NCBI GenBank assembly: GCA_977006965.1
Contig: OZ345376.1
Coordinates: 310,001-374,000, forward strand
Direction: 5' to 3'
Source of the DNA: Phymatolithon calcareum
Lineage: Eukaryota > Rhodophyta > Florideophyceae > Hapalidiales
Length of the DNA stretch: 64,000 bases
Shown here: positions 41,009 through 52,955 of the stretch, piece by piece
How the letters are laid out: every line of letters begins with the position of its first letter
Position numbering within the stretch: position 1 is the stretch's first letter
Translations under genes and position numbers: made by a program
The notes under the pieces: generated by a model
What the model saw: the letters and a program-made list of their open reading frames with translations, nothing else
Database searches by the model: none
What the model was told of the DNA's origin: nothing

Positions 41009-42480
41009 ATTTCAGTCAGTGTCTATAAAAGACCAAAGTGCCTCCAAATATAGGAGTCAGCAATCGGAATATCAGCAACAGGAACACCCGACTTGGACGA
41101 AATGGCGATGGTTAGAAACAATTGGAAACTTTGGAATCTTTCCAACAACGAGGAAGCCAGGAAATATTCACGTTCTAAGTTGTGCCTTGTCTAGAGCTCC
41201 AAATATCTCTTTCAACTCCTCGGAAGTTCCGTTTCTCTAGCTTGATGAAGTTCTGAACGGTTACGAAGATGATCAGTTTTTCTGTCCTGTCGTAAAGGTT
41301 CTTAACGGTAAAGAAATCAAAGATCTTGTGAAGAAGAGTCAGGTGTAAAAGGTACTGCCAGTGTTTTATCGCGATGGTAGAAGACCACTGTATCCATGAA
41401 AGCTGCGTGTCGCTTGAATGGCTATATCTACCAACCACCAGTTGGCCCATGAGTCTAAGATAGGAAGCCAGTTTGGTTCCGCGAAAAATACCAAGACTGG
41501 AAAAATATCCCTGGAGACACAGAGGAAGGGACGTAAATCGGTATATTCAAAATTGTGTCACTTGCAAACTGAATAAAGATCACGGTGGCCGGAAGCTTAC
41601 TGATCCAACTTCTCTGAAGGTACCCTAGAGACGATAAGGATCGTTCGCGACTTACTATTTAGTGAGCTTTCCCAAGACGAAGAATCACTTTGATTGCGTC
41701 ACTACGTGGGTAGATCGTTTATCAAGCAGATTTCACTTCATTACATCCAGACAGACAGACAGCGCAGTCCATACTGCAAATTGCTTCTTCCAGAATCAAT
41801 TCAAACACCACGGTGTGCCTGATAGCATCTACTCGGATTGGGATCACAATCTCACTTCAACGTTTTGGCGTCGGCTGATGGGGGTTTGTGGTATCAAGCT
41901 CAGGATTTTTTCAAGCCGTCATCCTCAAACTTATGGTGCATCAGAAATAATGAACAGAATGGTTGATATCTACTTACAATGCTTCTATTCGTACAATCAA
42001 AATGATTCGTATGACCTGCTGGCCTCAGCTGAATTCGTCACCAATGCAGCCGTAAGCGAAGACTTGGGCGGAGATAGAAAGAAAGCCAAATTTTGCTCTG
42101 GACCTTTTGACTAAGGATGTTTGTTATGTTGAAAGTGTCTCCGAGGTTGAGTCTCTGACTCACAATCATCATTCATATTTGGTCGGTGATAGGCTTTGGA
42201 TTAATAGGAGCCTCTTCAAGGATGCTTATTCTATGCCTCAAATATCAGATACGTTGTCCTCTAAACACTTCGGTACGATTATGTGAAGAAAATCGTCGCG
42301 AAACATTCTGTTAATCTGAAGTTTCAAAGTCAGTTAAGGATTTACGATGTTGAGAACGTTTTCCGTACAACTGCATGCTTTGAACAGAAGTCTGAGATAT
42401 CCACGTGTATCCACATAAGGCCTGATACTATTCCGCTGTTCAAGGAGAAGAATGAGATGTAGATAAAGTCCTGAAACATA
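41009..42480 (+). mobile_element. Ty3/gypsy-like fragment (integrase region)
   Basis: From about 41230 the translation in shifting frames follows gypsy Pol: a post-RNase H linker, an HHCC-like zinc site (NCVTCKLNKDHGG near 41555-41590), then the integrase core at 41662-42114 and a decayed C-terminus to about 42480. No LTR was identified; TATA-like TATAAAAGACC near 41025 is unexplained. Confidence 0.75.
41662..42114 (+). pseudogene. Ty3/gypsy integrase core
   Basis: A 150-residue open frame. FDCVTTWVDRLSSRFHFI carries the second-strand region around the first aspartate. HGVPDSIYSDWDHNLTSTFW has the SD box, and SSRHPQTYGASEIMNRMV includes the third catalytic acid (E of GASE). All three blocks are in order and in frame, spaced as in the rve domain. 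The upstream zinc site and downstream end are out of frame, so it is a remnant. Confidence 0.85.
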
Positions 42481-42651
42481 GAAGAGAGGGAAAGGTTATA
42501 ACTCTAATGAAAGGAACTCCAACATATGATGCGCAATCGCGGCCAAGTCGAGACTTCATCGAAAAAGATGGAACTGTGACAAAAGATTTCCTGGATTATA
42601 TCAGGGGGAAAAGATTTTGCCGCTCCGCTTCGCCTAGGAGGAATAGATGGG

Positions 42652-43632
42652 TTATTCTCGCCGTGTAGATGAAGGATCGCGAAACTGCTCAGCGATGATG
42701 CTTCCTTCCTTAGGGCCGATATAGTTCGCGGGTGGTATCCTTTTGCCGGCCATTTCCTCCCCAATGATGACAAGTGCTGAGTGCAATGTCAAAATCTCAT
42801 CTCTGTGTTCCTCTGAGTCTGCAGTCTCTTCATCCTCGTCTCCCTGTTCGAGTACGATATCCTCCATTCCACTCTCGTCATCAGAGTCACTGGCTTGTGG
42901 CGAAGAACTCCGAGTAACCAAAGCCATATTTGAATCTGGTTCATGTCCTTCTATTTGTTGGGTGCTGATACCTCGAGTCTGCTCATGGTCTACACTGTCA
43001 GGTGTCTCTGGAGACGAAGGATTTCGAGTAACCAAAGTCACATTTTAATCTGGTAATAATGTTTGATGTCCTTCCATGGGCTGGTTACTAATACCCCGAG
43101 TCTGCTCATGGTCTGCACTGTCTGGTGTGTCTGGAGACTATCTTTTTCGGCCACGCTTCTTCAACTCTCTGAATCCGAATTGTTTAGTTCGTAACGAGCG
43201 AACATCTTCTTCTAAAGCTGTCCCGTCCGCAGAAAATTGTGTTTCTGCCGACCGTTTTAGACGTTCTTTCTTGCAGGAAAGACTTCCCGCTGTAGGGAGT
43301 CTCAAGGATCTCAAGCAATCCTCCAATGCTTTTCCAGGCCACATCCGGTCTTTCCGTTTAGAGCCTGCTGCATCCGAAAATGATGTTGATGAAGATATAG
43401 AGATGGAAGCCGTTCCTACTTGCACAACGAAGGAGCGGGGGCTCTTCAGAGCCATCCATCTTTGTGCTTCCCTTGCAGCGGACGTCCAATCCGAGAACTT
43501 GATGATTTCAAAATGTATGCGCTCTCTTTGATTCTGATGGTAAAGCTTCTGAACTGCTTCCTTCCTGTGTACGTCACTCTCTACAGTATAGATCCAACAA
43601 AACTTTCTCATACTCTGAAAAAATGCATACAT
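42652..43632 (-). pseudogene. Acidic-repeat protein pseudogene, unknown
   Basis: Two long minus-strand frames (43138-43632 and 42652-43041) are in the same phase, separated only by a TAG (43138-43140) and a TAA near 43048. The N-terminal part has WTSAAREAQRWMALKSPRS and ends in the basic run ELKKRGRKR. The C-terminal part is acidic and has repeats of the form PDSVDHEQTRGIS and LVTRNPSSPETPDS, then DSDDESGMEDIVLEQGDEDE. Another repeat unit (SPDTPDSADHEQTRGIS) lies between the two stops. It could be a LINE ORF1, a gag or a host gene; I do not recognise it. Confidence 0.45.
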
Positions 43633-44472
43633 AACATTCCTAAGACCCTAATGGTACGACGAACGTAGATTAAAATTGTGCTGGGACTCAGTAACAGCGA
43701 TCAATACCCCCGAAAGGTGGATTTTAAGACCCGAAATGGAATATCATTGAATTATTTTAATAATAAAATCTGCAAAAAGTATCCACAAAATAAGAATGAC
43801 CCAAACAGGACAGATTTGTCCAGAAATAGATGTGCAGTACGAGAGGGCTAAGGACCTCAGGGGAAGTACCTACCCCGAAACGGTATCTTTTATATAAAGA
43901 GAGATTGTTTACCTCGGAGGAAAGTCAAGAAGAGAATCTAAGAATGAAGCTCCGCTTTGCAAGTACCACGAAGGCATTCTCGGAATCAGAGAAGACCTCA
44001 AAACGTGCAACAATGCAAGAGATCCACACCAGGTATAGAAGGGACTTGTTAAAACTTGGTGTGATCCGTTGAAAGCCAGAATACGTATGCGAGTAAGCTA
44101 CAAGTCATTTTGCAATACAGATCTTGAAAAATTAACACTGAAGAGAAAGAATCTCTACCGGAAAACAAGAGCATCCAACTCATCGGAAGACTGCAGTCGA
44201 TAGCACGAGTGTAAGACCAAATCACAACCTTGGTGAAAATGAGGAAGAAAGAGAAGTATGAAGAATACATTTTCGGGCTCGAGGAGAAGGATGGACCAGC
44301 GGCTCTGAAGCAATTTGCAAAGATGAAATATAAAATACGAAGAAGAACGCTAAGAAACAAGATTACAGAAAGCTCAATGAATTGCGTTAAATTCTCACCC
44401 CACATCTCGGTGAAATGCCGTAGCGCCGAAAAGTGGTAACCCGGACTAAGAAAATTCTCCTGCCCCGAGTAC

Positions 44473-45660
44473 ATGAGGACATATATTGGAGCGGCTTTCC
44501 GAAAAGAAACAAACGGAAAGGCACAGGACCAAGACGGGGTGAAGACTGAATTGTTTAAAGTGGATATACCGCTCAACGCTGAAGTGTTTACAGCCTTTTG
44601 GGAGGCCTGCGGGAGCTGTGGAGACTCGCCTATGTACTTAAAGAAAGTGCTCCTCGTCCCAATACACAAGAAGTTGGCACACGAGGATCCTGAAAACTAC
44701 CGCCCGATTTCGCTGCCGAGTTGCCGAAGGACAATTATTGTAACAGCTATTGATATGAAGCTGCGCATATTATACTCAAAGCACGATACCAGCATGGGTT
44801 CGAAAAGGGAAGAGCACTGAGCTGACCATCGTATGGGCTACTGAGCTACTAAAAGGGGAGCAGAGATGTGTAGCAGTATTGTACATTAAGACTCCCTGCG
44901 TCACAGTTCCAAGTGCACACTTGGTGAAACAGAATGAGATAATTACTACCCGAGGAGATCTGCGCAATGGCCGAGGCGTTCTTGACACTATCCTGGGTAG
45001 CAAAAAATGGTGATGTGAACAGAAACTAATTTCTTGTGGACAGAGGGTCCCACCAGGGTTCTCTCTCAGTCCAAGCCTCTACAATATCTTCATGGATGAA
45101 ATCGCCGATCGAATGAGCCGGGCATCGAAAACCTGGCTGAAGTTCCGGCTATCATTTCCGCAGACGTTGCTCTTCTTTCTGCGAAACTCCCCGTTGCTTT
45201 GCAAGGACTTCTGGATATAGCTACCAAATGGACACAACTTGTGTTCCACGTCATCTCTCGGTCTTTTGCCGCACAATAGCGAGAAATGACGCGAAACACA
45301 AAACAAAGGAAAATCGAACTCCTCGAGTCAAAGGGCACAGTGTGCAAGACGATCAAGCTCGCGAACAAGGTTCTGGCACACGTTCCGGAGGTCACGTACC
45401 TTGGAGTATGCCTAGGTCCCGGAGGAGCCACTGATAGGCTAGTGATTCAACGACGAAAGAAAGAAAGGACGACCGAGTATGAGTTGCGTACACTGGGAGT
45501 GTTCAATAAATCTAAGTATACAGAAATGTATTCAGCTATACAAGGCGCTAGTGCAGCCACCCTTGGAGTACGCAATGCACTTTCCGCCCTAGAAAGAAGC
45601 CATACAGAATGCCGTCGAGTAAATAGACGTACCAGTCTTCACCCAAGTATTCGGGCCACT
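44473..45660 (+). pseudogene. LINE-B reverse transcriptase and following domain, broken
   Basis: The frame 44473-44820 reads GKAQDQDGVKTELF, then VPIHKKLAHEDPENYRPISL, the RT fingers. Beyond it the palm is in other frames: a YLHG-like remnant of YNIFMDE near 45085, and ISADVALLSAK in place of FADD near 45150. The frame 45286-45831 has VTYLGVCLGPGG and TTEYELRTLGVFNKS, the region after the RT. LINE-B homology stops at about 45660. Confidence 0.75.
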
Positions 45661-45662
45661 GG

Positions 45663-46439
45663 TGTAACAATCACATGCAGGCTGTATATACTTTTATCTT
45701 TTCAAGTTTATTTAAAAGCCCCACAGACTTCCAAAGATATGAGCAAGGCTTTTTTTGATGCTACCTACCTTTGTGTAGCTCGCGAAACGTCCACCAGTAT
45801 GGCGGACGGGAAAACTCAGGACTCAAAGTAGTCCTTGTTCAGTCCTCTATGGGATTGTTGGTGCTTGGACTAGACCACTTTTTGCCTTACATTCTGCAGA
45901 TTAATACAGGCCTTCTTCGTTCTCCATGCGTTCTATGAGTGTCTTGCTAAATAGTAAGAGCTCATCTAGCGAGGCTGTATGTACAGTAATTTATGTCTAT
46001 ACTTTCTAGAATACGTTTCATGAAATATTTTGAAAAACATCTAGAAACACATTCGAGCTTCTAGATGTAACTGGAACACTAATATAACTCTCTATAAACT
46101 TCTAGAAACTAATTAGACTTTTCTAGATGGTTCTAGAACATTAGTGGAACTTTATAGAAAAATCTAGAGAAATAGAATGTGCAATTTTCATGGACATAAG
46201 TTAAGATAGATATATTAGGAAATGTCACTATAAACCACGCCTCGAATCAGACTAGCGGATCGGGGGGGAGAGAACTAGGGAGAAGCAACGACTGAAAATA
46301 AGAAAATAAGCAAAGAGAAATATCTTAAATACGCAACTCCCACTAGCTCAATCAACCCCTGAATTAGTCATTCATTAAACCTGACCCGAGGAAGTACGGA
46401 CATGTTCCGTAGTTTTTGTCTGACCCAGACGACCCCACA
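45663..46439. mobile_element. Insertion in LINE-B copy 2 (TG...CA ends)
   Basis: Starts TGTAACAATCACATG and ends GACCCCACA; LINE-B homology resumes right after it (GACGAGAAATCTTGGCC). The ends suggest an LTR, but no target duplication is seen. Inside, 46010-46180 is rich in CTAGAA motifs. It carries a LINE-B 3' fragment described below. Confidence 0.5.
45692..45971 (-). mobile_element. LINE-B copy 3, 3' end only, with target duplication
   Basis: A minus-strand LINE-B 3' end, matching about 9350-9620. It is flanked by AGGCTGTATATAC (45679-45691) and AGGCTGTATGTAC (45972-45984), a 13-base target duplication with one mismatch. Confidence 0.85.
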
Positions 46440-46503
46440 AGGACGAGAAATCTTGGCCTTCAAAATTCTGAGCCCCTGAAAGCAGAAAAAATATGAATGG
46501 CAG

Positions 46504-46887
46504 TGTGGCATGCAACACTACTATCATACCCTCCATTGCCTATAAGACTAAATCCCTTCAAATTTTCATTAGAGATTTCATTTACAACAAGCCCTTACAG
46601 ATAGCATTACAGTCAATACAGTACTGTAGGTTTCGATGTGCACTGATACTATGAAGGATCACCAAGGGAAAACTCTAGAACCGCTGCTTACAGCTTACAA
46701 GCCCTTACACTTTAAACATTGAAACGGCTTCTTGATTCTTCCATTGATGCCTTTCTCATATTGCCAAGTCATTCTTGATCCTATTCGTTTTCTATAAAGG
46801 TCGCGGCTTCGCGGCGCCCTCGGCTTTTTGCCAGGGAACAACCCGACCACAGCCAGTGTGCCAACTTGTGCGTCTAAAACCCCCACA
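46504..46887 (-). mobile_element. Solo LTR, family R1, copy 3
   Basis: Ends TGTGGCATGC and CCCCCACA, flanked by GGCAG (46499-46503) and GCCAG (46888-46892). It is homologous to the two copies in the copia element and interrupts LINE-B between GAATGGCAGT and AAAGATATCGCCG. Confidence 0.75.
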
Positions 46888-47460
46888 GCCAGTGCTCAAG
46901 GAAAGATATCGCCGCGATGGAGACCATAAAGCCGTTTGGTGAAGCTGTAAAGCATATCCAAAGATACCAGTCTTCGCTAACTCTTTGATAGATATTTTCT
47001 GGCAATGGAAGGAGTCCGCCTCGAATTGAAGCGGAAAACGAAGATTCCGTACGGCAAGAGAAGAGAATTCCCATCACAGGTGTCAAAACCAGTACGGCCG
47101 AAGAATTCGGCACCAGAGCCAAAGCGCATATGGTGACCGTTGAACGCACGCTAGCAGGGTACGACCTCGAGGGAGAACAAGACTGAAAGTAGAAAAAGGC
47201 ACTAGATGAGCACTTACCATTTACGCATGGAGAACGAAGAAGGCCTGTATTGATTCGCAGAAGGCAAGGTGAAAAGTGGTCGAGTGCAAGCACCAACAGC
47301 CCCGTAGAGGACTAACATAGGATTACCTTGAATCCTAAGTTTTCCCGTCCGCCATTCTAGTGGGCGTTTAGTGAGCTGCACAAAGGAAGTTAGCATCAGA
47401 GGAAGCCTTGCCCATATCTTCGGAAGTCTGTGGGGCATTTAATTAAACTTGAATTAAAAA

Positions 47461-47999
47461 AAGTTCAGGATTAATGCGTCTCAGTTCAGGCGCAACAGGC
47501 AGCTATGGGTTTTCACGAGAAGGCAGTCAATTTGTTGACAATTTCCGGTGAGATGTCAACGGTTATCGAATTTTTCCTTTTGAGGTACGGCTTTTGATGT
47601 TCTACTTTTGGTGCACCAAATTACAATATCATTCGATCGTGCTCTCGACTGAGCTGTTCCGCAAATTGAAAACTGGACGTGACTTCGAAGTCACTATCTA
47701 ATTCTGAAGGCAACCCGTCGACGAGAATATTTCCCCTCATGTCTTCGGCGCTCGGCGAGGCATCGTTCTGCTTATTGCGTCCCGCAGAATGATTACGTGC
47801 AGCCTGAATAGATTCTGGTCTGGAAGCGTACAACTCTTCTTCCTCTTTTTTGCTTTTCGAGATCAGAGGTAGGTTTTAGAATTTCGCTTTCTTCGTTGCT
47901 TTTGTTGAAATGGAGCCTTTGAGATCCGACTGTGTCCATATGGCTCGTCAGAAGTGCTGCCTCAAGCGTCTGCGGATGAGTTGGTAACACTATCATAAA
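47461..47999. other. Unassigned minus-strand open frames
   Basis: Frames at 47621-47833 (RNHSAGRNKQNDASPSAEDM, then DGLPSELDSDFEVTSS) and 47793-48065 lie on the minus strand. They look like pieces of one acidic, broken protein, but no domain is recognised. Confidence 0.3.
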
Positions 48000-48118
48000 A
48001 GGATAATAGCGATGGAGAAGAAGGAGATGAGTGAGGCAATTGTGAGTTAGGAACATAATTGTCATACAAAGAAGTTACTGGGTCCCAAGCTGCTCTGTTG
48101 TCGGTAAATCTGGAGTTG
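48000..48118 (+). repeat. Repeat pair, copy 1 (possible third LINE 3' end)
   Basis: Shares AAGCTGCTCTGTTGTC, TAAATCTGG and surrounding bases with 49240-49345. It ends at a run of about ten cytosines (48125-48134). Confidence 0.6.
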
Positions 48119-48134
48119 AAAATCCCCCCCCCCC

Positions 48135-49239
48135 AATCAAGTTCTCGTTGAACAATTTTCTCTCCAGGCCATTTCGGTCAATCCAGAGCTCTGGCCTCTA
48201 CATGATTAATATAATCTTCCGCGGTTCCAATCCCTTCGCTAAGATACTGGTCTGTATCTTTGACTCCACACGGTGGAAAATGCAAATGCTTCTCAAAATG
48301 CATATGGAATTTCAGAGAGAAGGGCCTCACAAGTCGCTTGGCTGCGATGATGTCAGACTAATGTGCATTAAAATTGAACATGACTCTTCCATCGATCGGA
48401 TCTTGAAGTATTGCAAGAGCGATAGACCGCATATTTGCACCACCAGTCTTCCGCAAAAAAGCCGTAAATCGAATCATTCCTACGTGCGGTAGCCAGCTCA
48501 GCTTGTACACAGTCTTTCCCTGAGAACCCCGTTTCCCAAAGTGTATCAACTGCGAAAGTCCATTGAGTAGTAGGACCAGCGAAGCTAAATGAAAAAAACT
48601 TGCATCCTACACCAGCCGATGCCACGCCGCTCTAAATACTGGCTAGCAACAGCCAGGAGATCTTCTTTCACTCTGGTGACGATGAAGGGACTGATGATTG
48701 AGGTTGAGGAGCAACACGACGACAGACAAGTAAGGTGCCTTCTTGAAGCAGAATCTCATCTCGATGTGTCCTCGCCTTTATTAAATACCTATATTCTTGT
48801 GAAACAAGCGTGTCATGACCGCGCTTAGCATTACAATCCATGCCCGGAGGCTTGGTAAGCGACCTTTTTCTGAGTCCGAGAATGGAGATTTGATTTCCTG
48901 ACGCACCCTCTTTACACTGTTCTCCATTTACGGTAGAAGCACCCTGATATGGGCTCGGTCGCTGCGAAAAGCTGGAATGTTGGTGCATCTTGCGCGAGCC
49001 GCTCGGGGTTATCGTGAAGATGGGATGAATTCTGGATGGCCCCGGGTGCGCCCGTGCTCCATTTTTTCGCCCATCTGCGATGTGTCATGCGGGATTGCGG
49101 GAAGACCTGTACTGAAAGAAGAAGCGAGGCCTCGAAAACTATTACGAAGAGCTATCAAAAACAACCGAATATATGCTAGGGGCTCAGATAAAATACCAGA
49201 CATAAGAGTAGAGCCGCCCTAGTGAGGGTAGCACCTGAG
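48135..49239. other. No gene recognised
   Basis: Frames on both strands (48148-48492 plus, 48358-48988 minus, 48977-49222 plus) are short and motif-free. They probably belong to a decayed element, since both sides are LINE 3' end-like repeats. Confidence 0.35.
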
Positions 49240-49375
49240 GAAGCCGATAGAGATATGTGAAGCATTTGTGAGTTGGGATCATAATTGTTACACAGAGAAG
49301 TTTCTGAGACCCAAGCTGCTCTGTTGTCCGTAAATCTGGCGTTGAGGGCTTGTAAAATAAAAACGTAAAATTTCC
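49240..49375 (+). repeat. Repeat pair, copy 2, with AATAAA
   Basis: Copy of 48000-48118 that extends to GCTTGTAAAATAAAAACG, again like a LINE 3' end without poly(A). Confidence 0.6.
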
Positions 49376-49440
49376 CCTGAGGAAGCCTTGCCCATATATT
49401 TGTATGACTGTGGGGGGCTTTCAAAAAATTGCAAGAAAAT
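49376..49440 (+). mobile_element. LINE-B 3' tail fragment
   Basis: GAGGAAGCCTTGCCCATAT and CTGTGGGGGGCTTTCAAAA match the last 60 bases of LINE-B copy 1. Confidence 0.65.
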
Positions 49441-50489
49441 GGGGGAAGAGGCTAAAAGGCGAGAGCTGGTTCTAGTGCCGATTGGTCGGTTACCACTACT
49501 GAGGGCTGCTCTAGTGGTCTTGGCGACAGAACATGGACAGGCAACGTCGTTCAAAGAATCACCGATCGGCCTAGCAGATCTCAATGACGTTACATGGACG
49601 GACCTGTGTCGCTGCTTGGTTCTCTGAGGCGTTTCGCTTTCTCGGGAAGGTCCAAAGTGCTCTTTTGAAGCGAGCATCTGCGACCCGGACGAGGTCGCTG
49701 ATGCCTGTTCTGATACAGGGCGTCCTCATTATACCCTGTTAAGTCGATCATCATGCTCTTGCTTCTCAGCCATCTAAAAAACGTTTTGTAGAAATGTAGT
49801 GAATTTCGCATTCTTGATTCATATCCATCTCTCCGTTCTGAACGCTTAGCACACATTGGAGACGACGCATGCTTAAATTTTCATTGATATTGGATGGGCG
49901 GCCGAGATTGTCGCGCCTGGCGACACGACACTTGGAATGCGCCCCAGTCCCTAATGGACCGGGCACAGATGGTGGAGCTTCACCCTGCGGCATGAGGAAC
50001 AACAAATAGTCTCCGACCGGTTCCGTGTTCGGCGGTATATGTCGGGCCGGGAGATTTGAGAGGCTTGCTAAGATGCTATACTTCGAAAAAGGCTTCGGGA
50101 ATGTCAACGCCGGGCTTTCTATGAGGTCTCAAAACGATGGCGTCTCCATATATCGCAGGGGCGGCGCCAGAAAGTTGGCGTTTTTCGTGGCAGGTTTGCC
50201 AATTCTGGCAGTGGCGACTTAAATGCCCTGAATTTTAGCATTGGAGACTCACACTGAAATAATTACTTTGCAATCTCTTCGTAAAGGGTAAAGCGAGCGG
50301 CTAGACAAAATGACCCAAAATTTAGGCAGAACAGCAGTGCTGTGGGTCAGGCAAACAAAGATCGACTGCAAGAATTTAAGATGTTCGTATAAATGTATTT
50401 GTTCGAGAAGTATGGGTTGTTGCACGCTTTCTGAGGGAGCTATGATAGAAAATCGCCTAGATTTTGTCCTAAGGGAGAGATATCGGCCC
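49441..50489. other. No gene recognised
   Basis: Frames 49388-49627 (plus), 49590-49856 and 49766-50107 (minus) are open but carry no motif I know. The right edge is the CTAG at 50490-50493. Confidence 0.35.
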
Positions 50490-50734
50490 CTAGTGTCTAT
50501 GTGACGAACACCCTCAATTGAGGGTGGATTTAAAACCTCAAAAAAGTTTATAAAAAGAACGCGGAACATTTTTTTAGCGCCAGATTCGGAAAGGCGGGCT
50601 TTTTTTCTTTGTGGGGAGTACCCCTTTTACTACCTTAAAACCGCGTCGTTCGCCCGTAGGAACGAAAATCTGCTGATCACTCATGAAAAAGAAATCTACC
50701 ATGCCTGGAGAAAAAGATCCGCGCCGAGTGGTCG

Positions 50735-51649
50735 GTGCAGCCGTACACACCAAAAGCAACCTCGGTGACAAGTCTAGAAGAGTGCTGTCGACTATACGGA
50801 GCGTTTTCAAAGTCGAAAAAGGTGAACGGCACCGTTCAAGCGGTACTCGTCGATGATATCAAGGGTCGATCGAGCACGTCCCTTCGCGTGAAATGGGTTC
50901 TTTTTCAGAAACCGATCCATAAGACTAAGATTAAGACTGTCAAGATTATTAACATCAAGGCAGGGAAGGCATACGAAGACTCTCGTTCCTCTCGAATGAT
51001 TGTATCGAGTCCCAGCAGGCAAAGCTCTGTACCTCGAACACCGGCTTACAGCACTCGTGGTCGAACATCTTCTTCGCCAAACGCCGAGTTCTCGGTTCCA
51101 ATGCCAACCACAAGCACACCAGAAGGACACACAAACCTCAACGCAAGCAAGAGAAGCTCTGAAAGCCCTATGCCGGGCTCTCTCGCCTACGCCCTGCAAG
51201 GTTCTTGTGACCAAGACTCGCAAGAAGAGCTTGATGTCATTACGCCAGACCCTGCGCCAAGCGCTTTTGTTCATGGAGTGCCATGGTTCGAGCGCCAGGT
51301 TCTATGTCCAATTGGAGGAAGAATTCCCCGTCAGTTCTGGAATGTTCGAACTATAAACGGAGATATTATTTCCGAAAACTGTGGCATCGGTTTACACACG
51401 CCGTATGACTGCTTCATGTCAATGTTCCCCAAAATGCACCTCCGAAAAATTGTTGCTTGGACGTCCGCTAAGCTGAAAAGAATCGGAAGAAAGGAGACTA
51501 CCGTGACAGAGCTTCATAAGTTTTTCGGAATACTGGTTCTCATGACAAGATTTGAGTTCGGCGCAAAAAGGGACTTATGGATGTCTACCAGGCCGAAAGA
51601 ATTATATCCCAGCTCCTTCATTTTCAAACAGTGGGATGAACAGAGATAG
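50735..51649 (+). pseudogene. piggyBac transposase, N-terminal part
   Basis: A 304-residue frame. Residues 1-110 hold a basic region (KIKTVKIINIKAGKAYEDSR), then a serine/proline-rich spacer (about 85-150). From about 240 comes the start of the DDE_Tnp_1_7 fold: LRKIVAWTSAKLKRIGRKET, then FFGILVLMTRFEFGAKRDLW. The family's F-G-L--M------LW pattern is clear. The frame is lost at about 51600, where one extra base relative to copies 1 and 2 (AAAGAATTAT against AAAAGGTAT-like) shifts reading. The native start may be upstream, since homology with other copies begins earlier. Confidence 0.8.
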
Positions 51650-52955
51650 GTTCTCCGAGTACCTCCGGTGCATCACGTTCAGCGTGCAACCAAGTGAGCA
51701 AGGCAATATGTCGTCCGCGCAGCACCGGTGGGCGCTCGTTCAGGATTTTGTCGATGCAATTAACGATCACAGAAAGCGTACCGTATCTCCGTCAGATCTG
51801 ATTTGCGTTGACGAGTCTATTTCTCGTTGGTATGGACACGGAGGTCATTGCATCTACATCGGGCTGCCTCAATACATCGCTATAGACCGCAAACCGGAGA
51901 GCGGTTGCGAAATACAAAATTCGGCGTGCGGAAGAAGCGGGATAATGTTACATCTACTGCAGAGGACGAGAAACAAAAAGACTTCGAGGATGAAACTGCC
52001 CATGGTACAGCTGTTCTGTGCCGTCTTGTCGCCGCATGCTCTGGTACAAGACGCATTGTCTGTGCAGATTCATACTTTGCGAGTCGAATCTGCAGAAATG
52101 CTTCTCCGACTGGGCCTGAAGTTCATAGGGGTCATCAAAACTGCGACGAAGAAGTATCCAATGGAGTACCTATCACAAGTTGAGCTCTCAGAAAGGGGTC
52201 AGTGCGTTTCTATGGTTCGAAAATCGTTGACCGGTGACCCCTCAATGATGGCGGCTATGTGGGTTGACCGAGATCGCCGTTACTTTATTTCGACTACATC
52301 AACCACTATGCAAGGGAAACCTTACAGGCGTGTGCGCTGGCGTCAGCTCGAAGATGGAGCTTCACGTGTTGAGCTTTCAGTCCCTCAGCCTGAAGTATGC
52401 GAGACGTACTATTCGGCCTGTGCTCAAATTGACAGGAATAATCGATGCCGTCAAGAGAGTTTGGACATGGAGAAGAACGTTCGCACTCAAGACTGGTCCT
52501 TTCGTGTTAACACTTCTCTTCTGGCGATTTGCATCGTTGATAGCTGCCTTTTGTTTTCTGGCGCACATCAAGAATCTCAAGACCACATGATGCAGCGAAG
52601 GTACTATGAAACACTGGCGGAACAACTCATCGACAACTCATTTGATTCGCGCAATGTTCGTCAACATTTAGTCAGCCCAAAACGTAAATATGCCTCCGGA
52701 AGTGGTGTTGGAACCCACTTAACACCCACAAAAAAGAAAAGGAAGACTTCAGCTGGCATGATGACTGCTTTTGCTGTGCAGAACAACTGCAGAGTCTGTC
52801 AAGTCAAGAAAACGACCCCCGTGTGCTCGTCATGTAATAGGCTTGATGGCGCCGCAGTCTACATATGTGGCACGCCAACTGGCAGAAACTGTTTTGCTAA
52901 GCATGTTGAACACATCCATGTGCTTGATGCTTTTAACGAGCCTGATAGTGAGTAG
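51552..52955 (+). pseudogene. piggyBac transposase, catalytic and C-terminal part
   Basis: A 467-residue frame, in phase with the family from about 51605. DDE_Tnp_1_7 landmarks: the first catalytic Asp in CVDESISRW (codon 51809-51811), RKPESGCEIQNSACGRSGI, FIGVIKTATKKYPMEYLSQ and the third Asp in ACAQIDRNNRCRQ (52431-52433). The second catalytic block, RIVCADSYFAS (Asp codon about 52067-52069), is not in this frame but in an overlapping one (51827-52183), so two compensating shifts flank it. The end has a basic tract and a Cys-rich tail, CRVC, VCSSC, CGTPTGRNCFAKH, like the piggyBac zinc domain. Inactive as it stands. Confidence 0.85.

Larger units (their letters stand above)
43660..47460 (+). 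mobile_element. LINE-B copy 2, split by nested insertions
   Basis: Linker (DLEKLTLKRKNLYRKTRASN near 44120-44190), RT (44473-45300), C-terminal domain start (45286-45660), continuation at 46441-46500 and 46890-47230, and 3' UTR to about 47460 follow the order of LINE-B copy 1. The element is interrupted at 45663-46439 and by a solo LTR at 46504-46887. Comparison with 8811-8875 shows that about 60 bases were lost at the first interruption. All frames are broken. Confidence 0.8.
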
